The position numbers were made by a program, and so were the translations under genes. A stretch of 64,000 bases of DNA from Candidatus Hecatella orcuttiae (lineage in GTDB: Archaea; Thermoproteota; Bathyarchaeia; Hecatellales; Hecatellaceae): positions 375,342-439,341 of the forward strand of contig MTLY02000001.1 of assembly GCA_002011035.2 (NCBI GenBank), written 5' to 3'. Positions 28,876 to 37,146 of the stretch are shown piece after piece. The stretch's first letter is position 1. Every line of letters begins with the position of its first letter. The notes beneath the pieces were generated by a model, which saw nothing but the letters and a program-made list of their open reading frames with translations, did not search any database and was not told where the DNA came from.

Positions 28876-29744
28876 ATTTTCCCTCCATACTTCTCCAGAT
28901 ATTCTTTTACGTTAAAGGTTTCAGATTTGATGTTAGCCTCATAGTCACAGGTTCCTTCCTCAACTTTTCTCCTTATTTCCCGGTACTCATCTTCACCTAT
29001 GGGAATAAACCTCACACGATCGCCTACTTTGATGAAGACAGGGGAATCTTTGAAGATCCTGTTTTTCTGTTCAGGTTCATAGGTATTCCAAGGAGATATA
29101 CCGATCAGGGGGATGCCTCCCGCCCCCCGGATGGAGTACATGCAGAAAAATATTCCAGCTGTACCTATGGCGCCTGCATTGGGAGGAGTCCATGTTCTCG
29201 GAATCTTGTATTTCGGCCCAACGATTCTCACACTTGGATCTAGAGGAGCCGCCGTCCAGAAACCCGGCGTGAAACCTACAGCCACAACCCACCAATCAGT
29301 ACCTGAATGCTTCTTTATCAGTTCATCGACGGTCATTCCGTTGTATTTCGCCAAAAACTCTATGTTTGTTTCGCACCCTCCCCCATAATCATGAGGCCAA
29401 TTGTCCCAGTGAGCTTTCGCGCATTCCCGGGTGTAAGGGTCATCGTACCAGAAAGGCCATTTGATAAGCCTTGAAGGCAGTTCTTTAAGCTCTTTCATTT
29501 CCGATTCTACTTTTTTTAACTCTTTAACAAGTTTTTCTCTGCTTATTACCTTTGGGTCGTAGATAACAGCTAGAGACCTGATAACAGGGTTAACTTCTAC
29601 AATTCCAGGTATGTCGCTTTCCTTTATGGCTAAATTGAAAGCTACGACACGAAAGTTTAAGAGGAGACTTGGCTCGTCTCCAAATTCGATAAGAACACTT
29701 TTTTCGCCAAGAGGCCTATAGGCTGTTTTCTTGTAGACAACCAT
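28872..29744 (-). CDS. 5-oxoprolinase subunit B / allophanate hydrolase subunit 1 family protein with insertion
   Basis: YRPLGEKSVLIEFGDE, GFTPGFW, AGAIGTAGIFFCMYSIRGAGGIPLIG; 4-nt overlap with subunit C homolog. Confidence 0.82.
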   Translation of the reverse strand: MVVYKKTAYRPLGEKSVLIEFGDEPSLLLNFRVVAFNLAIKESDIPGIVEVNPVIRSLAVIYDPKVISREKLVKELKKVESEMKELKELPSRLIKWPFWYDDPYTRECAKAHWDNWPHDYGGGCETNIEFLAKYNGMTVDELIKKHSGTDWWVVAVGFTPGFWTAAPLDPSVRIVGPKYKIPRTWTPPNAGAIGTAGIFFCMYSIRGAGGIPLIGISPWNTYEPEQKNRIFKDSPVFIKVGDRVRFIPIGEDEYREIRRKVEEGTCDYEANIKSETFNVKEYLEKYGGKI

Positions 29745-29789
29745 ACTGGCACCTTCAATTTATGGTGAAGAAAAAATTTGAAGGGAGCT

Positions 29790-30752
29790 TCAAGGCTTGC
29801 CCTTCTTTTCGTACTCTATACAGAGTTTAAACCCTTCGGTAGGCTGGTATTTTGGCTCGTATCCCAGTTCTCGACGGGCTCTTTCGATACTTATATGCCC
29901 AGTTGCGCAATCCCATTCAGGAACCAATCCCGGCCCAATTTCTATGACGGCGTCCGGTATGAGCTTCTTGATTATCTCCGCAACTTCACCCACAGTATGG
30001 GGTTTACCCAAAGCAATGTTGAAAACTCTGTGTTCAAGCTTATCCGGTTCAACGTCAAGAGCCTTTAAAACTCCTTGAACAACGTCAAAAACACATACCG
30101 GGTCGAACCTTAGATCCCGTCCCCTAGGCAGCTTAGTTGGGATACCGTGGATTGCGTTTACCAAGATCGATAGAGGTTCTTCGCCGGGCGGCTGCCCTGG
30201 ACCGTAGACTGCTGAGGGTCGGATGGATATCACATCTAACCCGTAGAGGGCATAATATAGAGCGCCCCACCTTTCAGCCAAGTATTTTGTCACGTTGTAG
30301 ACACCTTCAAGGGGGTTGCACGGATGGTCTTCATCTACAGGCTCATATTGAGTTTTTCCATAAACCCAGTAAGAACTGAAGTTTACCACCCTTTTAATTC
30401 CTGTGAGCCTCGCAGCTTCAAATATATTCGCTGAGCCTATCACGTTAACGTTTATGGTCCTCATCGGCTGTAGATGGGTTCCAGCTCTCCAACCAATGGC
30501 CGCCGTGTGAACTATTTTTTCAACCTTGTTTTCTCTTAGAGTGGAGATTATGTAAGCGAGGTCTAATAGGTCTCCTCTCACGATTTTCAGGCTGTCTTCC
30601 TTAAGCCCAGCGAATCTTCGCATGTCCGGGGCTACATCGTAGACTACAACCTTATCTCCCCGTTCAACCAGAGCTCTGACTACCTGGGAACCTATGAATC
30701 CTCCACCTGTTAACAAAACTGTTGTCACAGCTTTATTCCTCCGAACCGACAT
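29790..30752 (-). CDS. NAD-dependent epimerase/dehydratase (extended SDR)
   Basis: LTGGGFIGSQVVRALVERG; VYNVTKYLAE (YxxxK). Confidence 0.88.
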   Translation of the reverse strand: MSVRRNKAVTTVLLTGGGFIGSQVVRALVERGDKVVVYDVAPDMRRFAGLKEDSLKIVRGDLLDLAYIISTLRENKVEKIVHTAAIGWRAGTHLQPMRTINVNVIGSANIFEAARLTGIKRVVNFSSYWVYGKTQYEPVDEDHPCNPLEGVYNVTKYLAERWGALYYALYGLDVISIRPSAVYGPGQPPGEEPLSILVNAIHGIPTKLPRGRDLRFDPVCVFDVVQGVLKALDVEPDKLEHRVFNIALGKPHTVGEVAEIIKKLIPDAVIEIGPGLVPEWDCATGHISIERARRELGYEPKYQPTEGFKLCIEYEKKGKP

Positions 30753-30993
30753 TTCTCTATATGAATAGTGAAAGAGTTAGCTTTTTAACTCTTATGCCAT
30801 TTTTTATTATAAAAAACCGGCTACAGTTCTTCCAGCAAATTGTTCGCCTTCGAGCTTCTAAAAGGCTCTTTCACGGTGAAAGTTATCCGGTAAGTTGGAA
30901 CATAGCTGAGAACCTTGCCCTTCTGACGGAGGTGTTCGGAAAGGTTCCGTTTAAAACTTTCGCCTCTAGGGCTACCAGCGGCTGTTTGTTACT

Positions 30994-31371
30994 TTAAGCT
31001 CGCTGAGTAGGAGATGGCGCTTCTTTCGACTCTATTATCTTTAAATTTATTTGCGCCGTGTCCTCGGTTATCATATTACCTCTGATGGTCTTTCTCCTTC
31101 TCTCCCCTTCCCTTTTGGGCTTAAATCCCGTTCCTCCGCTTAAAATCACTTTCGCCTTGACTCCGCCGTGAACGTCTTCTCTTAGGGGGAAGCCGTCTTT
31201 GTCGGTTCCTCCGGTGATCCGCAGTTTAACGCCGCTAAGCCCTACTACTGAGCCGTCTAGTTCTTCCCCCAGCCGTCTCCCCAACAGAGGGACGGCTTTG
31301 GCTCCTTCCAGCTCTACTGAGTTGGATTTTCCTGTTTTAGGGTCGGATATCGCTAGCTTAAATTTGGCCAT
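30994..31371 (-). CDS. rps6e: Ribosomal protein S6e
   Basis: FKLAISDPKTGKSNSVELEGAKAVPLLGRRLGEELDGSVVGLSGVKLRITGGTDKDGFPLREDVHG. Confidence 0.95.
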   Translation of the reverse strand: MAKFKLAISDPKTGKSNSVELEGAKAVPLLGRRLGEELDGSVVGLSGVKLRITGGTDKDGFPLREDVHGGVKAKVILSGGTGFKPKREGERRRKTIRGNMITEDTAQINLKIIESKEAPSPTQRA

Positions 31372-31508
31372 AGGGCTTCTCCTAGGGGCTTTTACATGTT
31401 TCGAGTGAAGTGTAGCATTATGGGTGCAGAAGTATATTAGTTTTCTTGAAAAGTTCGGAGAAACTTTAGAAGAGGCGGCTGCTTAGGTAAAGGTGGAGAG
31501 TAAGCTGT

Positions 31509-32648
31509 ATGAAAGAAAGCATCATGCACATGAGTGTAGATGATCTCAGAACTGAACCTTTGCTGGTTTCTTCTACGGACCCTCTCACCCGGGTGGTGGG
31601 TTTTCTCAAGAAAATGAAATCCTATGAGGCTTTAGTAGTCTCAGAAGGGAAAGTGGGTTTAATTACTACTAGGGATATCATCACCGCCATATATGCGCCG
31701 AACATGAAGGTGAAAAGCTTGGTAAAGATCGTCCCTAGGCTTTCCCGGAAAGATACGGTGGCTAAGGCTGCGAAAATGATGTCTCAACACAGGATTAGGG
31801 TCTTACCTGTCATGGAGCGGGGAGAAATTTTAGGTCAAGTTACAGCTCAGACCATCATCCGCCAGATGCACCAAGCTGGAGCTTGGAAGCTTAAGGCTAA
31901 AGCTGTTATGACCGATAGGCCTGTGACCGTGAAGGCTGAGGACCCCATTGCCAAGGCTCGAAGCCTCATGGTTAAGATGCAGATAGATCATCTTCCAGTT
32001 TTGGAGAACGGTAAGCTTGTGGGAATGCTTACTTCCAGCGATATTGTTTCCAGCCTTTACCCGGTTAAGGCTACTGAGATGGGGGCGTGGGTCATGGAGA
32101 AACAGAAACGGCTGAAGATGCCTGTGAAGGAACTTGCCAGCTCCCAGATGGCGGTCTGTGGGTTGGATGAGAGCCTTTCCTCCCTCATGGAAAAACTTCT
32201 GAACCAAAACTTCACCTACGTCATGGTCACGCTTTGGGATGAACCTCAGGGGATCATTACCTATAGAGATGTCGTAAACCTTGTGGCTGAACCGGCGGCT
32301 ACTCAGGATATCCCCCTCTACATCATCGGACTTCCAGAGGACCCTTTCGAGGCGGAAGCGGCTAAAACTAAGTTTATCAGAACGGTAAGTTTACTGAGCC
32401 GGAGTTATCCGAGGATTATGGAGGCTCGGTCCACCATCAAAACTTCAGCTTCTGGGGAAAACAGGCAAAGGCGCCGATATGAGGTGAAGGTGAAGATAAA
32501 GACTGATAAGAGAGCTTTTGCCTTCACAGAAAGCGGCTGGGAGCTGCCTCAGATTTTCGACCTCGTATCTGGCAGAATTAAAAAGCTTATGGGAAGAAAA
32601 ACCGTCAGAAGGCCTTCCGTCAGATATGATGAAAAAACCGGGGAATAA
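31509..32648 (+). CDS. CBS-domain protein with C-terminal HPF/S30AE-like domain
   Basis: Four CBS-like units, then DPFEAEAAKTKFIRTVSLLSRSYPRIMEARSTIKTS...RRYEVKVKIKTDKRAFAFTESGWELPQIFDLVSGRIKKLMGR. Confidence 0.8.
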   Translation: MKESIMHMSVDDLRTEPLLVSSTDPLTRVVGFLKKMKSYEALVVSEGKVGLITTRDIITAIYAPNMKVKSLVKIVPRLSRKDTVAKAAKMMSQHRIRVLPVMERGEILGQVTAQTIIRQMHQAGAWKLKAKAVMTDRPVTVKAEDPIAKARSLMVKMQIDHLPVLENGKLVGMLTSSDIVSSLYPVKATEMGAWVMEKQKRLKMPVKELASSQMAVCGLDESLSSLMEKLLNQNFTYVMVTLWDEPQGIITYRDVVNLVAEPAATQDIPLYIIGLPEDPFEAEAAKTKFIRTVSLLSRSYPRIMEARSTIKTSASGENRQRRRYEVKVKIKTDKRAFAFTESGWELPQIFDLVSGRIKKLMGRKTVRRPSVRYDEKTGE

Positions 32649-32735
32649 GCTCTCATCTCCTAAGTGCCGGTAGAAAACTTTTTCAACCAGACTTTCTAAT
32701 GCGTGCTTAGAGCAGCCAGCTTCGGGGTAGGAGCT

Positions 32736-32954
32736 ATGGTGAGATGCGCAAGTTGTGGTTTGGAAATAAAGGAGCCTATAAAGACGTGGACGGTTACCCT
32801 TGGGAAAGTGAAGAGAACGAAGATAACCTACGGCACCTTCCAATGTGATAAATGCCGCAGAAAATTTAAAGCTACGATTAAGAAGGAGGAAACCTCCCCT
32901 GAGCCGAGGCAGACATCAGCCTTTCCACCGCCCTACGTGACCATGATAGTATAA
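32736..32954 (+). CDS. Small zinc-ribbon protein
   Basis: MVRCASCGLEIKEPIKTWTVTLGKVKRTKITYGTFQCDKCRRKFKATIKK; internal ATG after TAGGAGCT preferred over the listed start. Confidence 0.65.
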   Translation: MVRCASCGLEIKEPIKTWTVTLGKVKRTKITYGTFQCDKCRRKFKATIKKEETSPEPRQTSAFPPPYVTMIV

Positions 32955-33144
32955 TCCGCAGCCAGATCTAGATTCGCCGAAAAAGTTCAACGAGGCCGGA
33001 CTGTTTTCTGTCTTCGGTCTCCCAACCGGCAAAACTAGCTTGAGTGAATACAGTCTTTAAGCTTCGTTTTTTGGAGTCTAAAGTTCAAAAGATATAAGCA
33101 GAGGAAACATAATTTTTTAGAAGGGCCCGTGGCGCAGCTGGATA

Positions 33145-33160
33145 GAAAGCCCCCCATAAA
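33145..33160 (+). other. Putative 16-nt tRNA intron in the D-loop (about 21/22, boundary ambiguous by 1-2 nt)
   Basis: GAAAGCCCCCCATAAA separates AGCTGGATA from the GCGC D-stem 3' strand. Confidence 0.6.
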
Positions 33161-33176
33161 GCGCATCGGCCCTCTA

Positions 33177-33196
33177 TGCGTAACAAGCTCGGGGGA
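33177..33196 (+). other. Putative 20-nt canonical 37/38 tRNA intron
   Basis: TGCGTAACAAGCTCGGGGGA; flanks can form a bulge-helix-bulge with CCTC/GGGG and bulges TA^T and GA^A. Confidence 0.6.
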
Positions 33197-33348
33197 AGCC
33201 GGGGGTCAGGGGTTCGAATCCCCTCGGGCCCGCCACTTTTTGATGAGGAATCGACTTTAGTTATCTTGATTTTTGGTGTTGCTTGTCGTGGACTTTTATT
33301 CGAGTCATCTTGCTCGTTGCGCTGTGATCTACTGTATGCCCGGATGTT

Positions 33349-34515
33349 TCATGCTAAACCTTTTTCTTTGAGTTCGCCGTAGGCCTTGTCGAAGAGGTCC
33401 ACCGCGCCCCACCTGTTTTGGGAAGCCCACTGTATTAGTTCTTTCAACCCCTCTGTCAAGCTTACTTTTGCTGTAAAATCCAGTAGTTCTTTTGCGCGGG
33501 TTACATTCGCGTAGCAGTGGCGGATATCGCCTTTCCGGTAGGTGTTGGAAATTTTTGGGATAAGATGGGAGCCGGTTGCGGTGATCAGGTTCTCCGCCAG
33601 TTCGTAAATAGTTCGGGGTTGACCTGAGCCGATGTTGACTGCTTGATGGTCGGCGCGGCTGGTTTCCAAGGCTTTCAGGTTGGCTTCAGCTACATCTCTT
33701 ACGTGGATGAAGTCCCGGGTTTGGTTTCCGTCTTCGAATATGTAGGGTTCCCTGTTGTTGAGGATGCGGCTTGTGAAGATGGCGGCGCATCCTGTGTAGG
33801 GGTTTGAAAGGGACTGCCTTGAACCATAGACGTTGAAGTATCGGAGGGCGATGGTGGAGATTCCGTAGGTTTTACCTATCAGGAGGCACATTTCCTCTTG
33901 ATGTCTCTTGGACATGGCGTAGATGGAGGCTGGCATGAGAGGCTTATCTTCGGGGGTGGGTATGGGTTTTAAAGGCGAGCCGCAGGCGGGGCATGGGTGT
34001 TCCCACAGGCTCTTCTTCAACTGGCTTTCGCTGCGCAGGCCTGGATGGGCTTTTGATTCGCATCTTTCGCAGAAGTATTCTCCCTCCCCGTAGATGCTCA
34101 TGGAGCTTGCTACGACGACCTTCTTCACTTCATGCTCCTCGTTGACTAGGACGTCTAACAGTGTGGCTGTGCTCTTGGTGTTGGAGTCTACGTATTTTTC
34201 TATCTGGTACATGGACTGGCCTATCCCCACTGCCGAGGCTAGATGGATTACTGCATCCGCTTCTTTGACCAGGGGCTTTAGGGTTTCTCTGTTCCCCACG
34301 TCGCCTTGGAGAAATTTCGCTTCCTTATTTAGGTAGCTGGGTTTTTTTCCTCGGTGAACTTGGGGTTCAAGGTTGTCGAGGATGGTAATTTGGTAGCCGC
34401 GCTCAGCTAGGAGGTCGGTGGTGTGGGAGCCTATGAAGCCCGCGCCCCCTGTCACCAGAACCTTTTCTATGCCTCTGCTTTTCATGCCGTCCGACCAGCT
34501 TTCCGGATGTCTCAA
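33349..34515 (-). CDS. NAD-dependent epimerase/dehydratase with internal zinc-ribbon insertion
   Basis: VTGGAGFIGSHTTDLL; YAMSKRHQE; inserted CERC...CPAC knuckles between SSSMSIYG and YxxxK. Confidence 0.9.
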   Translation of the reverse strand: MRHPESWSDGMKSRGIEKVLVTGGAGFIGSHTTDLLAERGYQITILDNLEPQVHRGKKPSYLNKEAKFLQGDVGNRETLKPLVKEADAVIHLASAVGIGQSMYQIEKYVDSNTKSTATLLDVLVNEEHEVKKVVVASSMSIYGEGEYFCERCESKAHPGLRSESQLKKSLWEHPCPACGSPLKPIPTPEDKPLMPASIYAMSKRHQEEMCLLIGKTYGISTIALRYFNVYGSRQSLSNPYTGCAAIFTSRILNNREPYIFEDGNQTRDFIHVRDVAEANLKALETSRADHQAVNIGSGQPRTIYELAENLITATGSHLIPKISNTYRKGDIRHCYANVTRAKELLDFTAKVSLTEGLKELIQWASQNRWGAVDLFDKAYGELKEKGLA

Positions 34516-34529
34516 TCCTAGATATTTTT

Positions 34530-34877
34530 TTATCTTTGTTTGAAAAGGAGCTTGTTTTCGTCAACCCATTTTATAAGGCGGGTAACGCCTTCTTTGGGGC
34601 CTACCTTAGGTTTCCAGCCCAGTTTGGCTTTGGCTTTGGATATGTTGGAAACGTAAACTTTCTGGTCTGCGAGGTCTCCTTTTACCAGTTTGATGTTAGG
34701 GTAGTTTGTTTTCAAATAGTTCCAGTTATACGGCTGGTTACCTGTACTTCCGACTAGTAGGTTGTTCCTTGAGAGGTTGTCTAAGACCACCACTACATCT
34801 TGCTGTCGGATGTAGTGTTCGGCGGCATGGGAGCCTATGAATCCGCCTCCGCCTGTGACTAGGATCATTTTAACCAC
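34530..34877 (-). pseudogene. Internally deleted NAD-dependent epimerase remnant
   Basis: 115 aa: N-terminal Rossmann VTGGGGFIGSHAAEHYI...GDLAD joined to C-terminal SKAKAKLGWKPKVGPKEGVTRLIKWVDENK; catalytic core missing. Confidence 0.75.
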
Positions 34878-34927
34878 GCGGAGAGTTTGGGAAGACGTTT
34901 TGGCTGAGTTTTTGTGTTGTTTTTAGA

Positions 34928-35221
34928 TTGGGGGGTTCTTTATTTAAAAGTTGTTTTTATTTTGGATTTTTTTGGTTTTGGGTAATGTTTAAATTTGGTT
35001 GTTTTTTGTTATTTTTTGTGAGATTTGGTGAGGCTGTGTTGGGGGAGTTGTTTGTGGGGAGGGTTTTGAGGGATGGGAAGGTGACCATTCCTAAGCGTAT
35101 CAGGGAGTTGGTGGGGGTGGTTGAGGGGGATTATGTGCGGTTGGAGTTGGTGGGGGTGGTTAAGGCTAAGGTTGCGAGGAGAGGCCGGGGTAGAGTTGGG
35201 AGGGGGCGGGGTCGGGTTTGA
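34928..35221 (+). CDS. AbrB/SpoVT-like DNA-binding protein (true start probably near 35036)
   Basis: GRVLRDGKVTIPKRIRELVGVVEGDYVRLELV is a swapped-hairpin AbrB motif; preceding residues are unlikely coding. Confidence 0.65.
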   Translation: MGGSLFKSCFYFGFFWFWVMFKFGCFLLFFVRFGEAVLGELFVGRVLRDGKVTIPKRIRELVGVVEGDYVRLELVGVVKAKVARRGRGRVGRGRGRV

Positions 35222-35814
35222 GTGCTTTGAAGCATGGGCTCTACCGGTTGGGGTTTATGCTCTGCGACCGCTGTGTTGTGAATGCCACGTGTGGTAGGTT
35301 TCAGCCTGGGGGTGAGTGTGGGTATGAGAAGGAAACCTTCTCCTCCACGGTGGAGAGGCTGGTGGAGGACTACGGCCTCGAAGGGGTGGCGGATAGGATA
35401 ATGGCTGAGAGGGCGGCCATGTACTTGATTCGCATTGCTAGGGCGGAAAACTATGAGGCTAAGGTGGGTGTTTCCGACAGGTCTGCCCTCTGGGGCGGCT
35501 ACATCGCCACCTTGGACCGGATGCTTCAGGCTATCCTGGGCGAGTTGGCTGTTACCAGGAGGCAGCGTATTAAGCTTGAGGGGGAGGAGGCGTTGATGGT
35601 TAACGTTGAAAGCCTGCTCAAGAGGCTTAAAAGCAGCAGGGGGGTGAAGGTGCCCAAGACGGTTTTCAGGCCTGTTGCCCCCTTGGTTGTGTCGAGGATG
35701 AGGGAACGGGAAGCCTTGGAGGTGAGGAATAAGATCCTCGGGAGGCTGTTGGAGGGATGGCTGAGGGAGAAGTCCAGGTTGAAAAGGCTGAGAAAAGCCT
35801 CAAAGGCAGAGTGA
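35218..35814 (+). CDS. Orphan protein with N-terminal Cys cluster; weak resemblance to small-terminase-like proteins
   Basis: ALKHGLYR followed by CDRCVVNATCGRFQPGGECGYE, then helical; overlaps the AbrB stop (TTGA), so translationally coupled. Confidence 0.5.
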   Translation: MSALKHGLYRLGFMLCDRCVVNATCGRFQPGGECGYEKETFSSTVERLVEDYGLEGVADRIMAERAAMYLIRIARAENYEAKVGVSDRSALWGGYIATLDRMLQAILGELAVTRRQRIKLEGEEALMVNVESLLKRLKSSRGVKVPKTVFRPVAPLVVSRMREREALEVRNKILGRLLEGWLREKSRLKRLRKASKAE

Positions 35815-36665
35815 AGATACCTCGAAAAGCCTTGGCGGGGCTTTGGGAGATATGCGAGGGGAAGGTGGAGAGGTTTGAAGAACTTTTAAGTCTGATGGTT
35901 AAATATGCTGACTACTTCCTGGATAGGCCTTGGCCTGAAAAGATGGAAAAAGAGCTGAGGTATGAAGAAGATTTTGGACTTGGTGATGAAGACGTAGAAT
36001 TTCTTGACGAAAGCAAAAACTATGAAGAGAAGGTTCAACGGTTCACCCTGGTATGTTTAAAGAGAAACATCAGCTTGGAAGGCTTCGACGTGGAAGGTTT
36101 CAAGGGAGACTTCAACTCGTATGGAGGCTCTTGGTGTTGGGATTGCACTGTTACAAGGGCTATGGAGCTGAGGAAGGAGGTGGAAAGGCAGGAGCAGTTT
36201 AGAAGGAAAATCGAGAAGGAAATGAAAAGTGAAAAACCGGCTTGGACAACCTTAGAATTGTATAAACACATCAACAAACCTGAAATTGTAAGGGAGGATA
36301 AAATGCGGCAGGTGGAGCTGAGGTTCTACGAGGAGCTGGGATATGCCAAGGATAAAAGCTGCGAGGTGAGAAACTTTTACAGATGCCCCTACGGAGGGGA
36401 GTCTGAGAAGCTAATCCTTCGCGGCATGGCGATCAAGGAGATATGGCAGCACATAGAATGGTACCACCGCCACTGGCACCCCTCCCGGATCACCAGGCCG
36501 CTTGAAAACGAGATGAAATGGTACCACTACGGTGAGCCGGACATCATCGATGTGACAAGCTACGAGGACCTTGAAAAGGCTTCTGAAGATGGAAGGCTGG
36601 ACAAGGTAATAGAGGAGCATGAGAAATACATGAAAGAAACGGGACGCAAAGCTTGGGAGACTTGA
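35757..36665 (+). CDS. Orphan protein of unknown function
   Basis: 302 aa; WCWDC and FYRCPYGGES...WQHIEWYHRHWHPS Cys/His-rich segments; overlaps the upstream gene. Confidence 0.55.
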   Translation: MAEGEVQVEKAEKSLKGRVKIPRKALAGLWEICEGKVERFEELLSLMVKYADYFLDRPWPEKMEKELRYEEDFGLGDEDVEFLDESKNYEEKVQRFTLVCLKRNISLEGFDVEGFKGDFNSYGGSWCWDCTVTRAMELRKEVERQEQFRRKIEKEMKSEKPAWTTLELYKHINKPEIVREDKMRQVELRFYEELGYAKDKSCEVRNFYRCPYGGESEKLILRGMAIKEIWQHIEWYHRHWHPSRITRPLENEMKWYHYGEPDIIDVTSYEDLEKASEDGRLDKVIEEHEKYMKETGRKAWET

Positions 36666-36740
36666 GGTACTCGGAGGCCGACGGCGTTAGGACAGAGTAT
36701 ATGCGGATGGAATGATTTTTATTGAGCTGTGGGATAACTG

Positions 36741-37028
36741 TTGGCTGTTGACGTTGTTGGGGTATTGTTTCTAGCCTACTTTCTAGTGGCTTTGTTCCTC
36801 AGCCTTGATGCCAGATACCCTATAGGGGCGGCGCTGGTGTTGCTGGGGGTTTCCGCGGTTATCTTGGCTTTCGAGCCTCCATGGGAGTTTTCAGCGGAAG
36901 ATACAGCGGTTTACGCGTATTATTTTTTGGTCATCGGCGTCGCTTTGAGGGTTGTAGAGTTTGCGCGGAAAAGCGACAAACCGTTGGCAGTTGTCATTTG
37001 GAGGAAGATTAAGCGGAGAATGTTTTAG
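36741..37028 (+). CDS. Small multi-TM membrane protein, unknown function
   Basis: 95 aa with about three hydrophobic segments. Confidence 0.45.
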   Translation: MAVDVVGVLFLAYFLVALFLSLDARYPIGAALVLLGVSAVILAFEPPWEFSAEDTAVYAYYFLVIGVALRVVEFARKSDKPLAVVIWRKIKRRMF

Positions 37029-37146
37029 GTTTATGCGCAATTCATTTTTATTTTGTGGAAGCCAGATGAGGGTTAAAACTACGCTATGGATGTTATGGCG
37101 GAGGAAGCCTCAAAAAGGGGCCCTTTAGGCTTGTTTGTCGGTTTTG

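Larger units (their letters stand above)
33123..33235 (+). tRNA. tRNA-Arg (TCT) with encoded CCA and two apparent introns
   Basis: Acceptor GGGCCCG/CGGGCCC, discriminator G, CCA; T-arm AGGGG-TTCGAAT-CCCCT; D-stem GCGC/GCGC; anticodon stem TCGGC/GCCGG. Removing 16 nt in the D-loop and 20 nt at 37/38 leaves a 77-nt cloverleaf. Confidence 0.85.

Noticed and set aside
30722-30997. Plus-strand 91-aa ORF between the epimerase and S6e
   Set aside because: It overlaps the start of the minus-strand epimerase, has no recognisable motif and a biased composition; likely chance.
33166-33180. A CTA (amber) anticodon reading of the tRNA at 33.1 kb, which would suggest tRNA-Pyl near an MttB-family gene
   Set aside because: That register (CGGCC-CTCTATG) has no complementary 3' stem. 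TCGGC/GCCGG with TCT pairs fully, and the molecule lacks tRNA-Pyl hallmarks.
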